Origin: Homalodisca vitripennis
Taxonomy: Eukaryota > Arthropoda > Insecta > Hemiptera > Cicadellidae
Length of the DNA: 64,000 bases
Direction: 5' to 3'
Assembly (NCBI RefSeq): GCF_021130785.1
Contig: NW_025777420.1
Span: 1 to 64,000 of the forward strand
Shown here piece by piece: positions 30,067-38,231 of the stretch. Each line of letters begins with the position of its first letter. Position 1 is the stretch's first letter. The notes under the pieces are model-generated. The model did no database searches, was not told the origin of the DNA, and was given only the letters and a program-made list of their open reading frames with translations. The position numbers were made by a program, and so were the translations under genes.

Positions 30067-30465
30067 TTAATGATCTACTTCGTCATATTCAGGATTCTCT
30101 TCCTTAAATTTTGCGATCTCGGTCACATATTTCAATAAAATTTGCACAGGATAGTAACCGCTATCTATAATATTGTTCCAATCAACTGTATCTTTATTTT
30201 CATCCAAAAACTTTATACTCAAGTGTTGATAGAGACAAAGAACAGACATATGATCTTTTAATTGATAATGTATATTTTCTTGAATGAACTCTGGGGACAG
30301 AGTTTGATATTTTGCAATGTTATACCAATTCAATTTGTTTACGTATAATCTCATCATATCATCGGATAATTCATATTTTTGAGAAATGTCATCCCAATGT
30401 TCTTTTTTCAAATCTCTTTCGTGTTGCATGATAAAAAGATCGAAAGCACTGTAATGTCCCGCCAT
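30067..30465 (-). CDS. 132-aa conserved element protein, copy B, intact
   Basis: Starts MAGHYSAFDLFIMQHERDL; context AATAAATAGAGATGG. It is mostly helical and acidic, with YQTLSPEFIQENIHYQL and a repeated Leu/Tyr pattern in the middle that recalls short helical adaptor repeats. No motif I can name. It sits between capsid and zinc-ribbon genes in both copies, so a virion or assembly role is likely. Confidence 0.6.
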   Translation of the reverse strand: MAGHYSAFDLFIMQHERDLKKEHWDDISQKYELSDDMMRLYVNKLNWYNIAKYQTLSPEFIQENIHYQLKDHMSVLCLYQHLSIKFLDENKDTVDWNNIIDSGYYPVQILLKYVTEIAKFKEENPEYDEVDH

Positions 30466-30493
30466 CTCTATTTATTAGGAAAAAAATTTCAAA

Positions 30494-30637
30494 TCAAGTT
30501 TTTATAAATTGGCTCTTTCTTGAGTTACATTCAGCACATTTTCCAGAAATTCTCTTAACTCCATTGATGTTTGCATAGTATTTTATATCATTTGTTGCAG
30601 TTTTTTCTTTACATCTCACACAATATATGAGCGCCAT
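30494..30637 (-). CDS. Small zinc-ribbon protein (47 aa), copy B
   Basis: Two Cys-x2-Cys pairs (CVRCKEKT, GKCAECNSRKSQF) on a 47-aa frame, start context TAAATAAATGGCGC. It is the same gene as 13552-13695, with few differences. Conservation in both dying copies argues that it is real despite its size. Confidence 0.75.
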   Translation of the reverse strand: MALIYCVRCKEKTATNDIKYYANINGVKRISGKCAECNSRKSQFIKT

Positions 30638-30652
30638 TTATTTAGGGAAAAT

Positions 30653-31700
30653 TTAAAATGAATCATCATAACCGCCTAATCTATTGAATCTGTTATCAAT
30701 GTTTTCAAAAGATTTATTAACATCTTCTTTAAATTTATTAAAGTTTTCTTCTAGTTTATTTACTTTATCGAGATATAAAGAGTATTGATCATCTATTCTT
30801 TTAAGTAATTCATTATTATGTGTTACTTTCTCATTGAAACGTGTACCAAAATTTTCAAAAAAGTTTACTTTCTCATTGAAACGTGTATCAAAATTTTCCA
30901 GAATTTTTGTAACTGCTTCACTAACTAATTCATTAACATTATTTTTATATGTATTAAAGTTTTCTTCTAGTTTATTTACTTTATCAAGTAATTCACCAAC
31001 ATCGTCTACTGATCTTCTATTTCTGGCTTCTAACTTGTCATAGACTTCTGTTGTAAAATCTTTAACATGCTGTTTATGATTCTCATAATTTTGTTTTAGT
31101 TCATTAAACATTTTAATATGATCTTCGAATTGATCTTTTACGATAACATCAAACGGATAAATTCCTTTACTAACGCTGCTAAGTCTTTTTCCTTTAAAAT
31201 CTAAGGCATTTTTAACATTCGGATCATGTAAATCAACAATATCGATGTTTTCAGATAATTTTAGAGGTTTTAAAATTTGTTCTTTAACAACAACATCATG
31301 TTTGTCAATACCAGGTCGAACACCGACAATTCTTTTCTTATTAGCCAAACTAACATAATTCTTTTCAACTTTGATCGCTTCAGTAATTTTATCAGCTTTT
31401 TCGATATGAGACATTAAATTGGTAAATAACTTTTTTTGCACCATCATCAAATTCTTTTTCCAAAGTTTTTATTTTATCAGCAACTTCATTTGAACTCATG
31501 AAATTTGAAAGTTTGTTATCATATTCTGCTTTAAAATCTTCAATCTCGATAGCAAACATATCTGAATCTGGAAGGTTTTGTAATAAATTTTCTAACTTGT
31601 TATCAAACTCATTTCTCAAACTATCAAAATTGACATTATTTCGAATATTTTCAGTTCTAATTTGTGTACAAAATACGTCAAAAATATTTTGTGAATCCAT
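30653..31700 (-). pseudogene. Fibre-like trimeric coiled-coil protein, copy B, frameshifted
   Basis: Starts at MDSQNIFDVF (AATAAATATGG). It is broken by a frameshift near 31432, in a T-run. The first part and the two KRIVGVRPGIDKHDVVV-type repeats match copy A. After RRSVDDVGE the C-terminus is different and longer: repeated coiled-coil units of the form DKVNKLEENFN and TRFNEKV appear two to three times each, ending GGYDDSF. Confidence 0.65.
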
Positions 31701-32118
31701 ATTTATTAAGCAATAATTTGTTAACAACTTCTTTAAAATCTTTACCATTACTCAGTTCATTCAAAACAAAAACACATAAATGACCACAAATTGGGGGATC
31801 TTTGTAGTCTTGAATTTGAGAATCGTTATAATAAACGTTTGATTTTTTTAAATATTGGATCAATTCTCTCGGTGGTTTGTCCTCAATTCTTCCATACGAA
31901 TCAAAATAATATGCATTCTTATCATTTTTATAATAACAAATCCAATGTGTTCCACTTCCCATAATCGAGTCTAAATTCACAATTCCACATTCAAATTTCT
32001 TAACTTTTTCAGGTAATGTATCTCTCATGAAGATTCCTCTAAAATGTTTAATATTTTTGCAGATTTCTTCCAATTCCCCGAATGTTAAAGGTTTAAATTT
32101 TTTTTTCAATGTTTGATT
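31678..32118 (-). CDS. Adenain-type cysteine protease, copy B
   Basis: The same catalytic set as in copy A: GSGTHWICYY, YFDSYG, SQIQDYKDPP and ICGHLC. The frame is open from 32118 after a TGA and again has no ATG upstream of FMRD. It passes through a run of nine A (about 32098-32106) where it overlaps the pX-like gene in a different frame. The ATG-less layout is thus conserved between the two copies. It overlaps the fibre-like start by 23 bp. Confidence 0.88.
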   Translation of the reverse strand, partial: NQTLKKKFKPLTFGELEEICKNIKHFRGIFMRDTLPEKVKKFECGIVNLDSIMGSGTHWICYYKNDKNAYYFDSYGRIEDKPPRELIQYLKKSNVYYNDSQIQDYKDPPICGHLCVFVLNELSNGKDFKEVVNKLLLNKYGFTKYF

Positions 32119-32543
32119 TCACGTAATTCAAAGTTTTTTCATCTAATCCAGATACTGTAACATCTTCCAACTCTTTATCTAACCAATTTAAAATGTTTCG
32201 AACAATAGGAATCACATCTTTTTTAAACGATTGGAGCAGCTTTACGAACATAAGGAACAACATTTTTAACAACTGGAATATTTTCTCCAAAATCTAATAA
32301 ATCTTTCAAAAGTCCACCATTTTTGAGTTCTTTCAACTGATTATAAGAAAATTCTATTCTGGTTCCTTTATTGTTTTTCTTATGTTTTTCGAGTTTATTG
32401 TATTGTCTATTTGTTAAAAATATCTTATCTTCGCCATTTTTTAGTTGATCTATTTTAAATTGAATACTAACGGGTATTTTCTTCTTAAAAGCGGATTTTA
32501 TTTTTTCTTTCTGATTTTTGCTGAAATTTACGTTCACCTCCAT
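32093..32543 (-). pseudogene. Basic amphipathic virion protein (pX/pVI-like), copy B, frameshifted
   Basis: Start context TATATAAATGGAGG. Same layout as in copy A, but the lesion is different (an extra A near 32225). The C-terminal SGLDEKTLNYVKSN motif follows a VSG sequence where copy A has TGSG. Confidence 0.6.
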
Positions 32544-32551
32544 TTATATAG

Positions 32552-33866
32552 TTAAAATTTCAAGTTCTCTTCGATTCCCATTCCTAGTTTTCTCTTCAAA
32601 AACATTGCTCCAGCTGTTGGAAGCGCAACAAATCTTTCACCTAAACTAGCATCTTTTGATAAAAATCTATCCATTGCCTTATCTTGCAAAACTTTATCTG
32701 CGATATGTCTGGAATTTGTGTCTCTATGTTTTGCATAAAAAATATCGTGTTCCATAGCAGCTTGATCTAATTTATTTATACCAGTATCTCCTCTTTTTAG
32801 TCTTTTTTCGAGTTTTGTGCCGGGCCCCAGATACTGATAAGTTGGTACGTGTAATTCAAAAGGTAAATTGTTGATAAAATCATTCAAAAGTCCGCTACCT
32901 TCAATCATAGATGAACTTATTGCCGGCAAAACTCGTTTTAAATATTTAATTCCAGCAGGTTTTTCAATCATTTCATCAAGTTTGTTCGAAATAAAATCCT
33001 TAATCGCTTTCTTTTCGTTCAAAAAATTGTTGTTTCCAGCCTTTTCTTGAGCATAAATATAATTTATAATTCCATCGAGTTTTGTCAAATCGTCGATATA
33101 TCTGTACTCAATCTTATTATCACTGTATTTTCTTATACCAGATCCTTCGATTCGTTTTTCCCAAATTGGTTTAATTATTTTAATATATTTTTTACCTCTA
33201 CTTGACTTAGGCTTCTTAGTAGATGGATCATTATTTTTGTAAATTGAGTCAGATTCCCATAAAATTTCTGTATACTTTTTCAAATCTTCTTCAGAATATA
33301 AATTATCTTTTGGAGCGTCATAGTCTGTTAATAATCTCCATAAACCTTGAGTTCCTTCATATGTTTTTTCATTAATAATGATATCATTATGTTCAAAATT
33401 CACGGGCAAATTTCCAATCATAAAACTTTTCTTTTTTTTATCCCAATACAAACCAAATTTATCATCTTTTACTCTAGGAAGGAATTTTTTACCAATTTCA
33501 CCAATTATTATATCCGTTGTTCCAGGACTTATTGGTTCAACTATGGTAGAGTCTTCAATGATTCGAGGTCTAAATGGTGTTGAAGAAGGTAATTTTGGCA
33601 ATTCAAACTCTTCCTTCAGATTCTGGAATCGAAATATCAGCAAATTGTAGTACAACTGGAACCAAATTCATTAAATTTTGATTATCGCTTAAAACATTTT
33701 CACTTTTGCCCTCAACATTTTTTATTGCAGAAGTTACAGGTTGATTAATTTTTTGAATAAATTCTTGTTCTTTTTCATCAATTCGAATCTGTTCTTTAAA
33801 TTCTTTGATTAATTTCTTTTCGATTTGATCAAGTTTTTTCGCTTCTTCAGAAGTTACGTTCACCAT
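32552..33866 (-). pseudogene. Minor capsid protein fused to parvovirus-type phospholipase A2, copy B, one frameshift
   Basis: About 437 codons with a single break near 33615; the 367-codon C-terminal part is continuous. It runs from FELPKLPSSTPFRPR through YEGTQGLWRLL (DUF8207-like) and KRIEGSGIRKY to SMIEGSGLLNDFINNLPFEL, and ends with the PLA2 domain (YLGPGTKLEKRL, AAMEHDIFYAKH, RHIADKVLQDKA). The IEGSG sequences fit the adenain consensus (M/I/L)xGx-G, suggesting cleavage that frees the PLA2. The N-terminal start is TTAAATGGTGAACG. Confidence 0.87.
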
Positions 33867-33883
33867 TTAATTAGAAAAATTTT

Positions 33884-34135
33884 GAAACGTGGAACGTAAA
33901 AACGTGAACGTGGAACGTAAAAACGTGAACGTGGAACGTAAAAACGTGAACGTGGAACGTAAAAACGTGAACGTGGAACGTAAAAACGTGAACGTTGAAC
34001 GTAAAAACGTGAACGAGAACGTGAACGAGAATGTGAACGAGAACGTGAACACGAAACGTGGAACGTGAACACGAAACGTGAAAACGTGAACACGAAACGT
34101 GAAACGTGAACACGAACGTGAAACATGAACGTGAA
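33884..34135. repeat. ACGTG-rich 21-bp minisatellite, copy B
   Basis: About 11 units of the same 21-bp repeat as copy A, more regular on the capsid-gene side and decaying into GAACGAGAACGTGAAC variants. Same position in both proviruses. Confidence 0.9.
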
Positions 34136-34216
34136 CAGATTTACCGTTTTTCTGTTATTTTCATAATGTAAATAAAAATTAAAGATAATATAAAAATAGT
34201 TGTAACAAATATTTTA

Positions 34217-34903
34217 TCAAGTAGATTTGTCAGACCACTGAGCAGCATTTATGTTAGAAAATTTATTCAAATATTTTCCATTTTTAGGCTTCAAAGTTAG
34301 ATTAATAGTTAAAAATCCATAGTCTTCTTTCCAAATTTTATCACATAATTCATTAAAGTGGTTAAAACTCATATCAGATCCCACATAATTGTTGTAAATT
34401 TTTCTTGAATAGTGATCATCTTGCTTAAAAACACACAACATATTCAAATTATTTCTAATAACTTGTTTATCAACCTTTGAAAAGCATTGGGAAAGATAGA
34501 TACAGGATATATTTTTGTGACGAGACATTACGAAATATTCCTTGATAACGTCTTGATTTTCCAAAATACAATCATCAAAAACGATTAAAGAATTCGGTTT
34601 ACATTCGCTTAATGGAACTATGTCCTCGGAAGCATTATAAAAATATGATATTTTCTTACTTAAGTTCTTCTCAATATTTTCAAATCTTTCTTGTAATTTT
34701 TTATATGCTTCTTGTTCCAAAGACTTGCTAAAGACGTATAAATTGGAATAAGGAATCAACCTATTGTAGATAAAATTCAATAATAAAGTTGTTTTTCCAC
34801 ATCCACTTGAACCAACAATTAACAATCTGATTGGTTGATCTTTCTTATTTTCTTCAAACGTTTGAAGTTTTATCTGATCTTTTTGCTTTAAAAATTTCTC
34901 CAT
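34217..34903 (-). CDS. Packaging ATPase (FtsK/HerA, A32-like), copy B, intact
   Basis: 228 aa with Walker A GSSGCGKTTLL and Walker B LIVFDDCI. The differences from copy A are Asp/Glu, Asn/Ser, His/Tyr, Asn/His and Ile/Val changes only. Start ATTTAAATGGAG, 13 bp from the divergent penton start. Confidence 0.95.
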   Translation of the reverse strand: MEKFLKQKDQIKLQTFEENKKDQPIRLLIVGSSGCGKTTLLLNFIYNRLIPYSNLYVFSKSLEQEAYKKLQERFENIEKNLSKKISYFYNASEDIVPLSECKPNSLIVFDDCILENQDVIKEYFVMSRHKNISCIYLSQCFSKVDKQVIRNNLNMLCVFKQDDHYSRKIYNNYVGSDMSFNHFNELCDKIWKEDYGFLTINLTLKPKNGKYLNKFSNINAAQWSDKST

Positions 34904-34916
34904 TTAAATAGCGAAA

Positions 34917-35656
34917 ATGAAGCTGTTCAAGTTGACTTCAGAAAGCTCTCAATTATTTTTAAACTTGGAACATCCTATACACTTAGAGGAAGAATCAAAT
35001 TATTTTATCGGTTTAAGCGGTTTTTATTCTGACAATTTTGTAATAAATATTAGTGAAAGTTCTCCTTATTGTATAGGATTTAGTGAGAAGAACATAACAA
35101 AATATTATGGTTTAAACAAAGGATATTATACCTTCGATCAAATAAAAAATTCCCTTAAAAATTATCTAAAAACATTCAAACAATCAGATAAATCTTTAAA
35201 CTTTAACGAAAACAAGTTTGAAATGCAAAAAAATTATCTCTCTAATAAAATTCAAATAAAATCACCAGTAAGAATAATGTTTTCAGCAATTATTGTAGAT
35301 TTGTTAGGGTTTGTTCAAGAAACTATTGAGCCAAATCAGGTATATTTAGGAAATAAAACGCCAAAATTTAGACCGTTTGATGTAATTGAAGTGCACTGCA
35401 ATCTCGTTGAACCTAGTTTTGAAAATCATACCGAACATTTACACAAAGAATCTGAAAATTTTGTACACTTTTTTCCCAAATGTTGCTTATGGATCAAAAA
35501 TCAGTGAAAAAACCAAATGAAATCGATTATATTCCAATTAGAAAAAATATTAAAAGAATTCAAAAAATCGTTCTGACTATTCAAGACTCTGAAGGAAATC
35601 TATTGAAAAATGAGAGTAAAACAACAATTTATTTAAGATTGCAAGTAACTAGTTAA
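34917..35656 (+). pseudogene. Penton protein, copy B, frameshifted near the 3' end
   Basis: The first 180 codons match copy A closely (three differences by my reading). Two one-base A insertions near 35455 and 35507 scramble the part between them. The last codons return to frame and end QVTS and a stop, where copy A ends LLKE. Confidence 0.8.
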
Positions 35657-35672
35657 ATTTCTTTTTATCTAA

Positions 35673-36511
35673 ATGGAGTCAGTTGTAGACCTACTCAATA
35701 ATCAACTTACATTCAATAATAAAGACATTGTAACGATTGTTGACGAAAATAATGAGATCTGGTTTAAGGCTAAAGATGTTGCAGAAGTATTAGAATATGA
35801 AAATACGAGACAAGCTATCATAAATAATGTCGATAATGACGATTTTAAAAACAACTTTTGAATGTATAAATTACAGGAGTCTATCCCATAGACCCCGAGA
35901 AAAATATTCAAAAACATACTATTTTCGTTAATGAATCTGGTTTATATTCTTTAATTTTGAGATCTAATAAGCCAGAATCGAAATTGTTTAAAAAGTGGGT
36001 TACAAAAGACGTTTTGCCAAGTATTCGTAAATTTGGTGAGTACAAACTTGAAAACAAGATTAAATATTTAGAGGACGAAGTTAAACACTTGCAAATTAAA
36101 GATGAAATAAAAACGGAAATAATCGCAAAACAAAGTGTAAAAATTGACTTAATGAAACCAGACCTTGTTTGTAAAGATTTTGATAAGAAAAAACACCATG
36201 TTTTTGTATTAATTAAGAAGAATCACATGTGGGAATATCCTTATTACGTTATCAGAGCTCAAAAGAGAGAAATACCGAAAAGATTGAAAGAACTTGAAAT
36301 TGATTACCCAGAAATGGAAATTTTATTAAGACAAGGAGATCCAAATAGTATAAATCTCTACAACCAAATGAAAGAATCTTTGAATATTTTATACAACGGA
36401 AATCATTTTACTACAAATATGGCAGAATCTCGACTGATTTATAGAATATCTAAATTACGCGATGAAAATGTTAAACTCTCGATTTATTATATTTTGTTTG
36501 TAAATGTTTAG
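35673..36511 (+). pseudogene. BRO-family protein, copy B, broken
   Basis: Start context CTAAATGGAG. The BRO-N domain (NEIWFKAKDVAEVLEYENTR) runs into a stop at 35861. The rest resumes near 35920 with FVNESGLYSLILRSNKPESK, KKWVTKDVLPSIRKFGEY, a coiled coil and the conserved HHVFVLIKKNHMWEYPYY domain. Its 3' end overlaps the convergent zinc-finger gene as in copy A. Confidence 0.82.
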
Positions 36512-36793
36512 CATAACTAGGTAACCATCGTAGAATTTTTTTTCATATTCACAAGGCATTTCGTTTTTATAACTTTCGCTGAAAATTTTTTTTGCACAAT
36601 CTTTGCAAAAAGCATCTTTTCTATCTTTACTATACTGCCAGTTATTAAATTCAGAAATATTTTTAATTTCTTTACAAAAGTAACACTTTTTCTCTTCTAA
36701 AGTTAATTTGTTCATTTTATCATATAATTCCTTACAATAACAGTCTTTTCTATTCTCTTTTTGACACTTTGTACATTTCTTTTGAAACTCCAT
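36455..36793 (-). CDS. Zinc-finger protein, second paralogue (112 aa), copy B
   Basis: Start TATATAAATGGAGTTTC. Only part of the first Cys module is left (CTKCQKENRKDCYCKELYD), with a full second module (CYFCKEIKNISEFNNWQYSKDRK...CKDC). The C-terminal finger is replaced by an unrelated tail. It is a diverged tandem copy of the adjacent gene at 36827-37210. Confidence 0.6.
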   Translation of the reverse strand: MEFQKKCTKCQKENRKDCYCKELYDKMNKLTLEEKKCYFCKEIKNISEFNNWQYSKDRKDAFCKDCAKKIFSESYKNEMPCEYEKKFYDGYLVMLNIYKQNIINREFNIFIA

Positions 36794-36826
36794 TTATATA
36801 GAAAAAATTATTACACGATGAAAATG

Positions 36827-37210
36827 TTAAACTCTCGAATTATGATATTTGGTTTGTAAATGTTTAGCATAACTAGGTAACCATTGAAGAATTCTTCCAC
36901 ATTCACAATGAGTCTCTTTCTTTCGACTTTCTCGGAAAATTCTTCTAGCACATTCCTTACAAAAAGCGTCCTTTCTATCTTTACTATAATGTCGATTATT
37001 AAATTCAGAAATATTCTTAATTTCTTTACAAATGTGACACTCTTTCTCTTCCAAAGTTAATTTTTCCATGTTATCGTACAATTCTTTATGATATTTATTA
37101 TGACAATCTTTACAATAATGTCCAAATCCGTCCTTTTTAGTTCTATTTTTATAAAATTCTTCAAAACCTTTTATTTCCTTGCACATTGAACATTTCTTTT
37201 GGGCCTCCAT
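36827..37210 (-). CDS. Tandem zinc-finger protein (127 aa), copy B
   Basis: Two Cys4 modules (CSMCKEIKGFEEFYKNRTKK..., CHICKEIKNISEFNNRHYSKD...) and a C-terminal CECGRILQWLPSYAKHL finger. Orthologue of 19844-20215. Its ATG overlaps the integrase stop: TAAATGG supplies both the integrase TAA and the start. Confidence 0.72.
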   Translation of the reverse strand: MEAQKKCSMCKEIKGFEEFYKNRTKKDGFGHYCKDCHNKYHKELYDNMEKLTLEEKECHICKEIKNISEFNNRHYSKDRKDAFCKECARRIFRESRKKETHCECGRILQWLPSYAKHLQTKYHNSRV

Positions 37211-38231
37211 TTATATAGAAAAAATCTTTGACTTTCTCAATTCATATTCATAAAACTTTCCGGTTATTTCTTCATTATTTAAATCTTTTATACTATAAGT
37301 TACAGGATCTGTGTTATTATTTTGATAAATCACAAAGATTTCTCTTGACCAAGTTGTTCTTATATTTGTTCGAAAATGTTTGTTTTTTACTAACAATTCT
37401 TACATGATCATTGACTTTAAATTTAGTTTTCGTGTGAATTTCAGGTGGAACATACTTGAAAACGGTCTCTAACAACTCCTTTTCTGCATCCTTATCTACA
37501 TCTTTGGGCTTCATTTTGATTGTGCTGTGAACCGTATCATTATAATTTGTGACTATTTTTTGAAGAATATCGATCCATTTAAAGTTTTTATTAACCTCAA
37601 AAAGAACTTTCATTCTCTCATTTTGAGTTCTGTTATATCTCTCTACGATACTTGATTTCTCTTCGTTTTCAGTATGATAAATCTTAATGTTGTATTTCCT
37701 CAAAACTTCGTTAAATTCTTTATTTTTGAACTCTAAACCCTTATCTGTATGAAGTAGGTTTGGAGGTTTGTGATTGATCCTTATGGCATCTTTTACTATA
37801 TCTTCGAAGGCTTTTGAATCATCTTTACCGTTTTTTCTTTTGATAGCTCTTGACCAAGCATATTTTGAGAAAGTATCAATAACATTTAACATATACTTGA
37901 ATCCATCATTTTGATCCGAATAGTTAGACATTATTACTAAATCTGCTGCCCATAAATCGTCAATTCCTAAAGTTATAATTTTTCTCTTTTTAAACTTTTT
38001 TCGTACTGGTGCATGAATTTCTCTAGCTTCAATCTCTATTTCTTATTTATTCTTCAATTCTTTTTTTACTTGTTTTTCATAAGGATTCTTTATAAATTTA
38101 CTCTTATTTGTCTTATATTTTGAACATTTTGCTGCAATTCTATACAATCCGTTTTGAGTTTGAACAATCTTAGAATCTATATTTTTCGTTTTCTTTTTAC
38201 ACTTGTGACAGTGAATTAAATCATCTTCCAT
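37211..38231 (-). pseudogene. Retrovirus-type (rve, DDE) integrase with zinc-ribbon N-terminus, copy B
   Basis: Residues 1-62 form a zinc ribbon (CHKCKKKTKNIDSKI ... GLYRIAAKCSKYKTNKSKFI). An in-frame TAA near 38043 is followed directly by EIEIEAREIHAPVRKKFKKR and the core: DLWAADLV (Asp), LLHTDKGLEF (Asp) and SSIVERYNRT (Glu). Then comes VTNYNDTVHSTIKMKPKDV and a C-terminal SH3-like segment (FKVNDHVRIVSKK). A frameshift near 37380 separates the final 55 codons. It inserts the element into host DNA. The order and the zinc ribbon match Polinton integrases (family knowledge). Copy A has lost this gene. Confidence 0.9.

Noticed and set aside
33860..34126. Similar repetitive frames in copy B
   Set aside because: Same minisatellite artefact.
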